From Streptomyces kurssanovii (lineage in GTDB: Bacteria > Actinomycetota > Actinomycetes > Streptomycetales > Streptomycetaceae), in NCBI RefSeq assembly GCF_014649695.1, contig NZ_BMTN01000009.1, positions 124,001 to 188,000 of the forward strand: 64,000 nucleotides of DNA, read 5' to 3'. Every line of letters starts with the position of its first letter. Within the stretch, counting starts at the first letter, position 1. The notes under the pieces were generated by a model. It was not told the origin of the DNA, ran no database searches, and saw only the letters and a list, made by a program, of their open reading frames with translations. This document shows positions 8,865 through 18,528 of the stretch, one piece after another. The position numbers and the translations under genes are program-made.

Positions 8865-9661
8865 CCTCACGCCTCACCCGCCGCCAGCGGCGGCGGGTGT
8901 CGCAGGGCATTCAGTACGCGGTTTTCGTCGCGGCGCTCGTCGTGGTCGGCCTCCTGGCCGACTGGGACCGTCTGCAGAACCAGTTCGCGCAGAAGGATCT
9001 CGCCTCCGAGCTGTTTCCCGCCATCATCACCACCGCGCTGCGCAACACGGTGGTCTACACGGTGTCCGGATTCGTCTTCGGCCTGGTGCTGGGTCTGGTC
9101 ATCGCGCTGATGCGGCTGTCGTCGGTCGCCCCCTACCGGTGGGTGGCGGGGGTCTACATCGAGATCTTCCGCGGTCTGCCCGCGCTGCTGATCTTCATCT
9201 TCGTCGGTGTGGCCGTGCCGCTGGCCTTCCCCGGCACCGAGATCCCCGGCGGCACCTACGGCAAGGTCGCCCTCGGTCTCGGGCTGGTCGCCGCCGCCTA
9301 CATGGCGGAGACGATCAGGGCGGGCATCCAGGCGGTGCCCAAGGGGCAGATGGAGGCAGCCAGGTCGCTGGGCTTCTCGCACGCCAGGGCCATGGTCTCG
9401 GTGATCATTCCGCAGGCGTTCCGGATCGTCATTCCCCCGCTCACCAACGAACTGGTCCTGCTCTTCAAGGACTCCTCGCTGGTGCTGTTCCTCGGAGTCA
9501 CCCTCGAGGAGCGCGAACTGACCAAGTTCGGCAGGGACCTGGCCAGCCAGACCGCCAACTCCACGCCGATCCTCGTCGCGGGGCTCTGCTACCTCCTGGT
9601 GACCGTGCCGCTCAGCTTCGTGGTGCGCCGCCTCGAGGCACGCGCCGACAGGGCGAGGTGA
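8861..9661 (+). CDS. Polar amino-acid ABC transporter, permease
   Basis: 266 aa, His/Glu/Gln/Arg/opine-family permease. Start GTG at 8861 overlaps the previous stop (GTGA). The EAA loop is clear: [25 protein letters not shown], here split around '[14 protein letters not shown]'. It has about five membrane segments, with [11 protein letters not shown] near the N-terminal membrane entry. It probably forms a homodimeric channel served by the ATPase immediately downstream (8-bp gap). Confidence 0.92.
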   Translation: MTSRLTRRQRRRVSQGIQYAVFVAALVVVGLLADWDRLQNQFAQKDLASELFPAIITTALRNTVVYTVSGFVFGLVLGLVIALMRLSSVAPYRWVAGVYIEIFRGLPALLIFIFVGVAVPLAFPGTEIPGGTYGKVALGLGLVAAAYMAETIRAGIQAVPKGQMEAARSLGFSHARAMVSVIIPQAFRIVIPPLTNELVLLFKDSSLVLFLGVTLEERELTKFGRDLASQTANSTPILVAGLCYLLVTVPLSFVVRRLEARADRAR

Positions 9662-9669
9662 GGTTTCAC

Positions 9670-10518
<849 letters not shown>

Positions 10519-10525
10519 TGCCCGT

Positions 10526-10549
10526 CGGGGCACCCGCCCGGGTGCCCCG
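10526..10549. terminator. Hairpin terminator after the ABC importer operon
   Basis: CGGGGCACCCG (10526-10536) and CGGGTGCCCCG (10539-10549) pair perfectly with a 2-base spacer. It starts 8 bp after the ATPase stop. No U-tract follows, as usual in Streptomyces; the next gene is convergent, so it may work in both directions. Confidence 0.7.
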
Positions 10550-10550
10550 G

Positions 10551-10596
10551 CCGGGCGGGGGCGTTCCCGGCCGGGCGGGGGCGTTCCCGGCCGGGG
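10551..10596. repeat. Tandem 20-bp direct repeat, 2.3 copies
   Basis: The 20-base unit CCGGGCGGGGGCGTTCCCGG at 10551-10570 is repeated exactly at 10571-10590, and a partial copy follows. It lies between convergent genes, right after a terminator hairpin. Confidence 0.8.
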
Positions 10597-10605
10597 CCGC
10601 GCGGA

Positions 10606-11256
10606 TCAGCGTCCGGGGCACTCCTTCCATGCCAGGTGATAGATGGTGCTGATGTCACCGTCGGTGGAGTCCATGGTCATGAAGCTGGTCTGCGACGGGT
10701 CCGACGTGCCCGCGCTGACCCGTAGTTCCGTATTGATGTTGAAGTTGCGCTGGACACCGCAGGGCGCCCACACCAGCTGCGCCCAGTCGGTCTCGTCCGT
10801 GGCCTGCCAGTTGTCGTCGTACGGGCCGCGGAACGAGTGTGTGCGTGACTCGGTGTTCGGCGAGCCCTGGAAGTAGTACGACGCCTTCTCGGTGCTGCTC
10901 GCGCCGGGCTGGAGCGAGGCATAGCCTCTGTAGTCGGCGCTGGCGACCGCGTACGTGAAGCCGTGCGGTACGTGCACGATCAGATTGAGCTGGCAGTTCT
11001 TGCGGAACGCCGTGCTCGGGGCGCCGCCGCCGACCTGGGCGAGGTAGTCGCTGTACGTCACGGTGAAGGCCGTGTTGTCCTGTGAGACGGCGACGGCGGC
11101 CGTCCCCGCGGGACACCCGGAGCCGTTGACCGTCGCCACCTCGATCACGATCTTGTCCGGCGGCGGGTCGGTGATGACGGACGGGCTCTGTTGCGACGGG
11201 ATCGCGGAGGCGAACAGCGCGGCCAACGCGCCGCTCACCAGCAGTCCACCGGTCAT
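10606..11256 (-). CDS. Secreted DUF4360 family protein
   Basis: 216 aa with a signal peptide (about 1-20, GALAALFASAIPSQ). The mature part has the DUF4360 pattern: NGSGCPAGTAAV near the start, then FTVTYSDYLAQVG, a CQLNLIVHVPHG motif, SYYFQG, TDWAQLVWAPCG, and a final STIYHLAWKEC. Two pairs of Cys (GSGC...NCQL; PCGV...KEC) suggest disulfides. Function of the family is unknown; it is widespread in filamentous actinomycetes and fungi and predicted to be extracellular. The ATG at 11256 follows GGAG. Upstream sequence to 11558 holds no other gene. Confidence 0.78.
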   Translation of the reverse strand: MTGGLLVSGALAALFASAIPSQQSPSVITDPPPDKIVIEVATVNGSGCPAGTAAVAVSQDNTAFTVTYSDYLAQVGGGAPSTAFRKNCQLNLIVHVPHGFTYAVASADYRGYASLQPGASSTEKASYYFQGSPNTESRTHSFRGPYDDNWQATDETDWAQLVWAPCGVQRNFNINTELRVSAGTSDPSQTSFMTMDSTDGDISTIYHLAWKECPGR

Positions 11257-11558
11257 GGGTTCTCCAATCCATTGCTGTCGGTGCCGGGCGGTCCGGGCAT
11301 GGGGATGCCCGGCCGTCAGGTGGGGGGTGCGGCCGTCCGCTCGCGTGGCGTGGGCCGTCACGGACCAAGTGCGCTGGACCGTCCTGTGATTCGGCCGTGG
11401 CATGCCGGGATTGGTTGAAGCGTCATGCACATGACATGCACGGTCGAGGCTCCGGGCGTTCGCGGCCCGGGAGTTGGTCGAATGGTAGAAACCTATGGAA
11501 GGGAGGACTAGAGCGATGTCCGGCCATTCGGCAGGCCGGCGCGGCAGCGGCCGTCGGC
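11257..11558. other. Intergenic region upstream of the DUF4360 gene
   Basis: This 302-base stretch separates the DUF4360 gene from the upstream NAD-kinase-like gene on the same strand. It must contain the DUF4360 promoter. I see a short TGCATG direct repeat (minus strand, in 11423-11442) but no convincing -35/-10 pair, hairpin or coding frame. Confidence 0.4.
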
Positions 11559-12503
11559 TCAATCCAGCAGTCGCAGCGAGACGTCCGCGATGCCCAGGGA
11601 CACCGACTGCCCCCAGGTGAGGCTCAGGGCGTCGCTCTCCATGCCGTCGCCGAAGACGACCAGCCGGTCCGACTCCACGGTGATCCGCAGCCGTTGGCCG
11701 CGCCCCAGCGCACCGGCCACCCTGCTCGTCCCGGTCGCGGGGGACGGCCAGGCCTCCCTGACGAACCACACGAGCCGCGGCTCGGCGGGCCCGGGCAGCG
11801 CGAGGGAGCTGCCCCGCTCCTGCCACAGCGAGCGCAGCCAGCCGGTAGCGCCCGTCCCCGTGCCCACCAGTACGCCCGAGGACGCCTGGGCCTCCCCGCC
11901 CGGTTCGTCCACGGCGGACCCCTGCCCGCCGGACCCCTTCCCGCCCGGTCCCTCGCCGTCCTGCTCCAGCCGGTAGCGGGCGGTCTGGTGCCCGGGGCGC
12001 CCGAGGTAGATCTCGTTCAGCGCCGGCAGCCGCTGCGTGTCGTCGGCGACCGCCTCCACCATGGTCAGTTCGTCCGCCGATCGTCCGGTCAGGACGGCCG
12101 AGCGGAGCAGCCGCCGTGCGTCCTCGACGCGGTGGCGCACCAGGACCCCCGGATTGCGGCCCGGTTCCGTGTCGATACCCACCACGGGCTGGCCCGCGAG
12201 GTACTTGGCGGTGTTGGCCACCAGCCCGTCCTGGCCCACCACGACCACCACGTCCTCGGGGGCGAACAGGAACCGGTCGAGGTCCCCGCGCTCCACCCTG
12301 GTCTGCCGCCACTGGAGCGGAACGGCGGCCGCCACCTCCGCCAGCGCCCGTTGCGCCCGATGGTGCCGCACCGCCACATCGCGGATGCTCCGGCCCCGCG
12401 AGGCGAGGAAGAACTCGGCCTGGCCATGGGTCCCGTGCCGGGCGAGCAACTCCTCGTACTCGGTGGTCCGGTGCACGAGGACGGCCCGCGGGGCCAGACT
12501 CAC
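11559..12503 (-). CDS. Degenerate NAD-kinase-like protein paired with SPFH protein
   Basis: 314 aa starting at the GTG that overlaps the SPFH gene stop (GTGA, 12500-12503). It resembles ATP-NAD kinase: an N-terminal part with a conserved [22 protein letters not shown]-type segment (residues about 81-102) and a later '[13 protein letters not shown]' segment. In NAD kinases these correspond to the GGDGT and TPTGSTAY motifs; here the first reads GQDGL (residues 90-94), so the second glycine and the threonine are replaced. That suggests it binds nucleotide but may have altered or lost kinase activity. A Gly/Ser/Gln-rich insert ([13 protein letters not shown]) precedes the second motif. The tight overlap argues for a shared function with the SPFH protein. 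Confidence 0.75.
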   Translation of the reverse strand: MSLAPRAVLVHRTTEYEELLARHGTHGQAEFFLASRGRSIRDVAVRHHRAQRALAEVAAAVPLQWRQTRVERGDLDRFLFAPEDVVVVVGQDGLVANTAKYLAGQPVVGIDTEPGRNPGVLVRHRVEDARRLLRSAVLTGRSADELTMVEAVADDTQRLPALNEIYLGRPGHQTARYRLEQDGEGPGGKGSGGQGSAVDEPGGEAQASSGVLVGTGTGATGWLRSLWQERGSSLALPGPAEPRLVWFVREAWPSPATGTSRVAGALGRGQRLRITVESDRLVVFGDGMESDALSLTWGQSVSLGIADVSLRLLD

Positions 12504-13528
12504 GAGCCGCCTCCGCCGCCTGCCCCGCCCGGCTGCTGCCCGCCGAGCCGCGCGAGCAGGCCGGTGAGAACGTCGGGGGAGAGGGTGACGCTGTCGATCC
12601 GCGGCAGGTTCTCCGCGAGCCGGGTGACCGCCAGGGCGTGCAGGGTGGTGGGATCCACGTCGCCGTGCACCCGCAGCCAGGCGGCCTGGGCCCCGGCCCG
12701 CGCCGCGCCGACCGCCTCCGCGGCCTCGGCCTCCGCCCGGGCGAGGCGCACCTTCCGCTTCGCCTCCGCCTCGGCCCGCACCGCGTCGGCCGCCGCACTC
12801 TCCTCGGCCTGGCGCCGCGCGTTGGTGCCGTTCTGCTCGACCAACTGCTCCTCGCGCCTGGCCAGTTCGATCTTGCTGGCGAGTTCGTTCTCCGCGATGG
12901 CGCGCTCCCGCTCCACGGCGACGGCCCGGCGTTCGTACGTCGCGCGGTCCGCCTCCTGCTGGATCTGCTCGCGTGCCGGGGTCCGCAAAGCGCGTTCGAC
13001 CTCCGGTTCCGGCCGGATCGCCACGACCCGCACGGCCACCACCTCGATACCGGTCGCCGGCAGCCGGGGCTCGGCGGCCAGCCCTTCCGTGATGCGCCCG
13101 CGTACGGACGCGACTCCGTCGGCGAGCGCCGACGACAGCGGGGTGCGGGCCAGCACGTCCAGCGCGTGCTGCTGTGCCGTCTCCGTGAGCAGGGTGGCGA
13201 TCTGCTCCAGCGGCGCGGCGCGCCACGCCCCGGTGTCCGGGTCGATGGAGAAGTCGAGGCGGGCGGCGGCCGTCGACGGCTCGCTGATCCGGTACGTCAC
13301 GGTGGCCTGCACCGAGACGTCCTGGAAGTCGGCGGTGCGGGCGTGGAACGACACGGCCAGCTCGCGGTCGTCGACCGGCACTTCGGACAGCGCGGCGGTG
13401 AGCGCGCGGAACCAGAAGCTGAGGCCCGTGCCGTCGTGGGCGAGGCGTCCGCGCCTGTGGTGACGGACATGGGCGGTGGGTGCGGCGCGCAGGTGGCGCC
13501 AGCCGAGACGTGCGGTGATGTCGGCCAT
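12500..13528 (-). CDS. SPFH (band 7/prohibitin-like) domain protein
   Basis: 342 aa. An SPFH core (about 45-190: [20 protein letters not shown] split over strands; 'VTYRISEP'; [17 protein letters not shown]) is followed by a long charged helix (about 190-280, repeated E-A-E-A and [16 protein letters not shown]), predicted coiled coil for oligomerisation, and a Gly-rich tail ([13 protein letters not shown]). There is no N-terminal membrane anchor, so it is a soluble or peripherally attached scaffold. SPFH proteins assemble membrane-associated rings. Its stop overlaps the NAD-kinase-like gene by 4 bases. The promoter region contains repeated TCGTC/GACGA half sites. Confidence 0.8.
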   Translation of the reverse strand: MADITARLGWRHLRAAPTAHVRHHRRGRLAHDGTGLSFWFRALTAALSEVPVDDRELAVSFHARTADFQDVSVQATVTYRISEPSTAAARLDFSIDPDTGAWRAAPLEQIATLLTETAQQHALDVLARTPLSSALADGVASVRGRITEGLAAEPRLPATGIEVVAVRVVAIRPEPEVERALRTPAREQIQQEADRATYERRAVAVERERAIAENELASKIELARREEQLVEQNGTNARRQAEESAAADAVRAEAEAKRKVRLARAEAEAAEAVGAARAGAQAAWLRVHGDVDPTTLHALAVTRLAENLPRIDSVTLSPDVLTGLLARLGGQQPGGAGGGGGS

Positions 13529-13545
13529 GACAGGACCCCCTCTTT

Positions 13546-13594
13546 TCGTCTTCCTGACGATATAGCTCGTCGGGGCTTATCGTCAATACGACGA
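13546..13594. promoter_or_regulatory. Repeated TCGTC-N5-GACGA operator-like sites before SPFH gene
   Basis: TCGTC-N5-GACGA occurs twice, at 13546-13560 and 13580-13594. Between them another TCGTC (13567-13571) forms GACGA-N6-TCGTC with the preceding half site. Five half sites in 49 bp, just upstream of the SPFH start (13528) and about 80-130 bp from the divergent methyltransferase start, strongly suggest cooperative binding of a dimeric regulator. The regulator is not identifiable from this window. Confidence 0.7.
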
Positions 13595-13673
13595 AAGTGG
13601 GTCATGGTGGTCGTCACGGGCCGATGGGAGCGTGGAGCTCCTGACGGCACACCAGGCGCTACGCTGATCCGCG

Positions 13674-14465
13674 ATGTTCACCGAACAGGGCCCCACACTC
13701 CGCGAACTCGCCGTCCAGGCGCTCTCCTCGATCGAGCACGGCTACGACCTGCTCGCTCCCAAGTTCGACCGCACACCGTTCCGCACCTCGGACCGGATGC
13801 TGGAGGCCGTGGCCCACGCCCTGCGCCCGCTCGGCCCCTTCGCCGCGGGCCTCGACATCTGCTGCGGGACCGGTGCGGGCGTGGATGTGCTGCGGCAGGT
13901 GTGCCGGGAGCGGGCAGTGGGCATCGACTTCAGCGCGGGAATGCTCGCTGCCGCGGCCTCCCGGTCCGCCCCGGCCGCGCCCCGCCCCCCGGTCGCGTCC
14001 GCCGGGGACGCCGACTCGTCGGCCGTCGGCCGGGGCCGGCCGGCCGTCTCCTGGGTACGGGCCGACGCGCGGGCGCTGCCGTTCGCCCCCGCCTTCGATC
14101 TGGCCGTGAGCTTCGGTGCGTTCGGACACTTCCTGCCCGGAGAGCGCCCGCTGCTGTTCGCCCAGGCTCACGCCGTCCTCCGTCCCGGAGGCTGCTTCGC
14201 GTTCCCGGTCATGGCGCCGCCCGGGCCGAATTCGCTGCTCTACTGGACGCTGCTCGGATTCGACACGGTGATGCGGATCCGCAACGCCCTGTGGCGGCCC
14301 CGGTTCGTCATGTACTACCGCACCTTCCCGCTCTCCGCCGTGCTCAGGGACCTCGGCCGCGCCGGATTCGCCGTAGAACTGCTTCCGTTGACCGAACTGG
14401 GCCGGCTCCCGGACGGCAGCCCCCGCGCCCGTCTGGTCGTCGCCCGCAAACCGCGGGACGACTGA
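13674..14465 (+). CDS. Class I SAM-dependent methyltransferase
   Basis: 263 aa. SAM-binding motif I is LDICCGTGAGVD (about residues 60-71), followed by VGIDFSAGML (motif around the acidic ribose contact), WVRADARALPF (motif II/III) and FGHFLP / VLRPGG (post-motif elements), as in Methyltransf_11/25 proteins. Substrate unknown. It diverges from the SPFH operon across a 145-bp region containing the TCGTC operator array, so it may share the same control. A Pro/Ala-rich insert (residues about 95-120) separates motifs I and II. Confidence 0.85.
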   Translation: MFTEQGPTLRELAVQALSSIEHGYDLLAPKFDRTPFRTSDRMLEAVAHALRPLGPFAAGLDICCGTGAGVDVLRQVCRERAVGIDFSAGMLAAAASRSAPAAPRPPVASAGDADSSAVGRGRPAVSWVRADARALPFAPAFDLAVSFGAFGHFLPGERPLLFAQAHAVLRPGGCFAFPVMAPPGPNSLLYWTLLGFDTVMRIRNALWRPRFVMYYRTFPLSAVLRDLGRAGFAVELLPLTELGRLPDGSPRARLVVARKPRDD

Positions 14466-14643
14466 CAGGCCGGGAGGCTCCATGGGCGGGCCTCGGATTC
14501 ACCACCATCCCTCCCGCGCCCGGGGTCTCGCCGGAAACGCCTGGTGATCAACGCATGCCGCCGCCGCATCCGGCGAACAATCGCGGCGGCTGAACGAGAT
14601 CGAAGCCGCGACATCTTGACGCCAGGTCGCTCACCCCCGACAT

Positions 14644-14657
14644 TGGGAGCGCTCCCA
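14644..14657. promoter_or_regulatory. CebR box (TGGGAGCGCTCCCA) upstream of GH9 cellulase
   Basis: A perfect 14-bp palindrome identical to the CebR/CelR operator consensus known from streptomycetes and Thermobifida. It lies 66 bp upstream of the GH9 GTG start. CebR represses cellulose-utilisation genes until cellobiose/cellotriose binds; this makes the GH9 gene a very likely CebR target. Confidence 0.93.
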
Positions 14658-14723
14658 CACCCCGCGTGCGCACCGTGTCCCAAGTCACCGCGCACCCTTC
14701 CTACTCCCCAAGAGGACCTTGGC

Positions 14724-17393
14724 GTGTCTCATCATCAGCCCCGATTCCCCCATCCGACCCGTACGGCCCGTACGCCCCGCCGCCCGGGCGTGCGCAGACG
14801 CTTAGCGCTGAACGTCGCGGCCCTCCCCGGACTGCTCGCCGGAGCCGTGGCCGTCGCCCCCGCCACCGCCGCGGAGCCGGCCGACGAAGGTCCCGAACTC
14901 ATCGTCAACGGCGACTTCTCCAACGGCACCGCACCGTGGTGGTGGACCGAGAACAGCCCCGGAGCGGTCGTGGACGGGCGCCTGTGCGTCGAGGTCCCCG
15001 CCGGCACGGCCAACCCGTGGGACGCCATCATCGGGCAGAACGGGCTCGCCCTCGCGGCCGGTGAGGGATACACGCTCAGCTACTCGGCGACGTCGACGGT
15101 GCCGGTCACCATACGCGCCAACGTGCAGATGGCCGTCGACCCCTGGACGACGGAGCTCGCCGCGGCGCAGCAGGTGGGGGCGAGCCCCGAACGCGTGAGC
15201 CACACCTTCACGGTGTCGGCCGACCACGACGCCGCCCAGCTCGCCTTCCAGATCGGCGGCAGCGACGAGGCGTTCACCTTCTGCGTCGACGACGTGTCCC
15301 TGCGCGGCGGCACCGCGCCGCCCCCGTACGAGCCGGACACCGGCTCACCCGTCCGCGTCAACCAGGTCGGCTACCTCACGAGCGGTCCGAAGAGCGGCAC
15401 CCTCGTCACCGACGCCACCGAGCCGCTGACCTGGACGGTCAACGCCGCCGACGGGACACGGCGGGCGAGCGGCACCACCACCCCGGCCGGTGTGGACCCC
15501 ACTTCGCGCCGACACGTCCACACCTTCGACTTCAGCACGCTGACCACCGCCGGGGACGGCTACACCGTCACGGTCGGGGAGGAGAAGAGCGAACCGTTCG
15601 CGATCGGTGACGACCTCTACGACTCGCTGCGCACCGACGCGCTCGCGTACTTCTACCACAACCGCAGCGGCATCGAGATCGACGCGGACATCGTCGGCGA
15701 GGAGTACGCCCGCCCCGCCGGGCACATCGGCGTGAGCCCCAACCAGGGCGACAACGACGTGCCCTGCCAGCCGGGTGTGTGCGACTACCGTCTGGACGCG
15801 GCCGGCGGCTGGTACGACGCCGGAGACCACGGAAAGTACGTCGTCAACGGCGGCATCTCCGTGGCCCAGTTGATGTCCACCTTCGAGCGGACGCTGACGG
15901 CGGAGCACGCCGACGGCGCCCCGCTCGGCGACGGCAAGCTGCGGCTGCCGGAGCACGGCAACGCCACGCCCGACATCCTGGACGAGGCCCGCTGGCAGAT
16001 GGACTTCCTGATGCGGATGATGGTGCCGGAGGGCGAACCGCTGGCCGGCATGGCGCACCACAAGCTCCACGACAAGGCGTGGACCGGCCTGCCGCTGCGC
16101 CCCGACCAGGACCCGCAGCCCCGTGAGCTGCACACGCCGACCACCGCGGCGACCCTCAACGTGGCCGCCACCGCCGCCCAGTGCGCCCGTCTCTTCGCCC
16201 CGTACGACCCCGGCTTCGCGGCCAAGTGCCGTACGGCGGCCGTCACCGCGTGGAACGCGGCCAAGGCCCATCCGGACATCCTGGCCGACCCGAACGACGG
16301 CACGGGCGGCGGCGCGTACCCCGACGACGACGTGCGCGACGAGTTCTACTGGGCCGCGGCGGAGCTCTTCCTCACCACCGGTCAGGACACCTACCGCCAG
16401 GAAGTGCTGCGCTCACCGCTGCACGGCGACACCGACCTCGTCTTCCCGCGCGGCGGGATCTCGTGGGGCTCCGTGGCGGGCCTGGGCGCGCTCAACCTGG
16501 CGACCGTGCCGAGCAAACTGACGGCCGAACAGCTCCAGTCGGTGCACGCCATGGTGACGCAGGCGGCCGACGGGTACGCGGCCGACTCGGCCGACGCCGC
16601 GTACGGCCAGCCCTACGCACCCTCCGACGGCCACTACGTGTGGGGCTCGAACAGCCAGGTCGCCAACAACATGGTGGTCCTGGGCACGGCCCACGACCTG
16701 ACCGGCAAGGCCGTGTACCGCGACGCCGTGCTGCGCGGGCTCGACTACCTGCTCGGTCGCAATCCGCTCAACCAGTCGTACGTCACCGGATACGGCGAGC
16801 GGGACTCGCGCAACCAGCACCACCGCTTCTGGGCGAACCAGCTCGACCCGTCCCTGCCGAACCCGGCACCGGGTTCGCTGGCCGGCGGCCCCAACGACGC
16901 CATCCAGGACCCGGTCGCGCAGAGCAAGCTGAAGGGGTGCGCGCCCGCGATGTGCTACCTCGACCACATCGAGTCGTGGTCGACGAACGAGATCACCATC
17001 AACTGGAACGCTCCGCTCGCCTGGGTGGCTTCCTACGTGGACGACCTCGGCGGCGGCGACCACAGGCCGGCCTGTGAGGTCACCTACGCCTCCATCCGGT
17101 GGGACGGCGGCTTCACCACCCAGGTCGTGGTGAAGAACACCGGCACCCGGACGGTCAGCCCCTGGCAGCTGTCGTGGACGTACTCCGACACGCAGCGCGT
17201 GACCGACCCGTGGGGCGCCACGATTTCCCAGACCGGCCCGGACGTCGTGGCCAAGTCGCTGAGCTGGAACTCCAGCCTGGCTCCTGGCGGAACCGTCCGG
17301 TTCGGCTTCAACGGCAGGTCGAGCGGACAGGTGAACGACTCACGTGTCTTCAGGCTGGACGGCCGGCCCTGCGGGGTGACGCCGGCCGGGTAG
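14724..17393 (+). CDS. Secreted GH9 cellulase with CBM4/9, Ig-like and CBM2 modules
   Basis: 889 aa from the GTG at 14724; in-frame upstream codons are unlike a protein. Order: long signal peptide (to about residue 50, AVAPATAAEP), CBM4_9 (about 55-200), CelD_N immunoglobulin-like domain (about 215-300), GH9 (alpha/alpha)6 catalytic domain (about 305-785), CBM2 cellulose-binding domain (about 790-885, with conserved W and one Cys at each end). The GH9 signature WYDAGDHGKYV holds the two catalytic-base aspartates; the His motif is in RNQHHRFWA and the acid/base glutamate lies in the WSTNEITINWNAPL region. It should hydrolyse crystalline or amorphous cellulose outside the cell, probably processively given this architecture. 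Controlled by the upstream CebR box. Confidence 0.93.
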   Translation: MSHHQPRFPHPTRTARTPRRPGVRRRLALNVAALPGLLAGAVAVAPATAAEPADEGPELIVNGDFSNGTAPWWWTENSPGAVVDGRLCVEVPAGTANPWDAIIGQNGLALAAGEGYTLSYSATSTVPVTIRANVQMAVDPWTTELAAAQQVGASPERVSHTFTVSADHDAAQLAFQIGGSDEAFTFCVDDVSLRGGTAPPPYEPDTGSPVRVNQVGYLTSGPKSGTLVTDATEPLTWTVNAADGTRRASGTTTPAGVDPTSRRHVHTFDFSTLTTAGDGYTVTVGEEKSEPFAIGDDLYDSLRTDALAYFYHNRSGIEIDADIVGEEYARPAGHIGVSPNQGDNDVPCQPGVCDYRLDAAGGWYDAGDHGKYVVNGGISVAQLMSTFERTLTAEHADGAPLGDGKLRLPEHGNATPDILDEARWQMDFLMRMMVPEGEPLAGMAHHKLHDKAWTGLPLRPDQDPQPRELHTPTTAATLNVAATAAQCARLFAPYDPGFAAKCRTAAVTAWNAAKAHPDILADPNDGTGGGAYPDDDVRDEFYWAAAELFLTTGQDTYRQEVLRSPLHGDTDLVFPRGGISWGSVAGLGALNLATVPSKLTAEQLQSVHAMVTQAADGYAADSADAAYGQPYAPSDGHYVWGSNSQVANNMVVLGTAHDLTGKAVYRDAVLRGLDYLLGRNPLNQSYVTGYGERDSRNQHHRFWANQLDPSLPNPAPGSLAGGPNDAIQDPVAQSKLKGCAPAMCYLDHIESWSTNEITINWNAPLAWVASYVDDLGGGDHRPACEVTYASIRWDGGFTTQVVVKNTGTRTVSPWQLSWTYSDTQRVTDPWGATISQTGPDVVAKSLSWNSSLAPGGTVRFGFNGRSSGQVNDSRVFRLDGRPCGVTPAG

Positions 17394-17564
17394 GGCCGCC
17401 GTCATCAGCGCGCCTTGCCCCGCGGGAGGCTGAAGCCGGCCCTCCGCGACGACGAGCCGGCCGGAGCAGCCGCGCTGCGCCGCCTTGCAGCGCCTGGCCG
17501 CACGGGCGCTGCGCACAAGGTGGTCCAGCACGGGACTCCTGTCCTCGGCCGGCGCCGCCACGTC

Positions 17565-17601
17565 CCGGCCCACCCGCCCGTCGGTGGTGCGGGTGGGCCG
17601 G
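17565..17601. terminator. Hairpin between convergent GH9 and carbonic anhydrase genes
   Basis: CCGGCCCACCCG (17565-17576) and CGGGTGGGCCGG (17590-17601) pair perfectly over 12 bp with a 13-base loop. It sits in the 293-bp gap between two convergent genes and probably terminates both. Nothing else convincing is seen in 17394-17686. Confidence 0.75.
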
Positions 17602-17686
17602 CGGCGAGCCGCACCTCCGGCATGACGGGCGCCCGATCGCGCGGGGTCGGCCGAGACGGCTCCGCCGGTCCGGCCCGGAGGAGACG

Positions 17687-18472
17687 TCAGGCGACGGTGT
17701 GCACCAGCTGTGAGGTCAGTTCGTAGCGGGCGCCGACGACCGCGAGCTTTCCGGTGGCGATCCTCGCCGCGAGGTCGGGCTCCAGGGCGAGGAGGCGGGT
17801 GACCATCCGGACGTTGCGGGTGATCGTGGAGTCGACGCGTGCCGCGCCCTGCTGGGAATGGTCTATGGCCGGCCGTATCCGGTCGGCGATGTACTGGATG
17901 TGCGCGGGGAGTTCCTCGCCGGTCTCCTCCGCGTGCACCGCCGCGGTCACCGCGCCGCAGGACTGGTGGCCGAGCACCATGACCAGGGGGATGTCCAGCT
18001 CCAGGACCCCGTACGCGACACTGCCGAGGACCGCCTCGTCGAGCACCTCGCCGGCGGACCGCACGGTCATCAGATCGCCCAGACCCTGGTCGAAGACCAG
18101 TTCCGGCGGTACCCGCGAGTCGATGCAGCCGAGGACCACGGCGAAGGGCTCCTGACCGGAAATCAGCTCCTCGCGCACGGCCGAGGTCTCGTGCGGATGC
18201 TGCTGCCGGAAGGTCCGCCAGCGGCGGTTGCCGGCCGCCAGCTCACGCAGGGCATGCGCGGGCGTCTCCGGCCGGGGCCGGCGGGCGGTCGCCGGTCCGG
18301 GGGACGCCGATGCCGGTGTGCCTCCCAGTACGAGAGCGCCGGAGGCCAGGGCCCCGCCCGCGACGGCGGCGCGCAGCAGGGTACGACGGCTTCCGCCGAC
18401 GGATGAGTTCGTTCGCGGTGTCTGCTTCACGAAGGGAAGGTAGATCCGTCGGCAGCCGGCGCGTTCGTTCAT
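17687..18472 (-). CDS. Tat-exported beta-class carbonic anhydrase
   Basis: 261 aa. The zinc-site motifs CIDSRVPPE (Cys plus the Asp-Arg dyad) and GHQSCGAV (His and Cys) define the beta class. The N-terminus has a twin-arginine signal, GSRRTLLRAAVAGGALASGA, ending at TPASAS, so the enzyme is exported folded with zinc inserted. It would interconvert CO2 and bicarbonate at the cell surface. The ATG at 18472 has only a weak purine stretch before it; a GTG at 18430, nearer the RR motif, is a real alternative. The gene is convergent with GH9 and follows the DnaN-like gene on the same strand, 56 bp away. Confidence 0.88.
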   Translation of the reverse strand: MNERAGCRRIYLPFVKQTPRTNSSVGGSRRTLLRAAVAGGALASGALVLGGTPASASPGPATARRPRPETPAHALRELAAGNRRWRTFRQQHPHETSAVREELISGQEPFAVVLGCIDSRVPPELVFDQGLGDLMTVRSAGEVLDEAVLGSVAYGVLELDIPLVMVLGHQSCGAVTAAVHAEETGEELPAHIQYIADRIRPAIDHSQQGAARVDSTITRNVRMVTRLLALEPDLAARIATGKLAVVGARYELTSQLVHTVA

Positions 18473-18528
18473 GTGTTTTCTTTGCGCATGCTTGATCAAT
18501 CCATGCCCTGAGGGGCGGTGACAGGGCG

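Noticed and set aside
11559-13586. One 675-codon frame covering the NAD-kinase-like and SPFH region
   Set aside because: Only the last 314 codons match a family; the first part is out of frame with the SPFH protein. The GTG at 12503 overlapping the SPFH stop is the real start.
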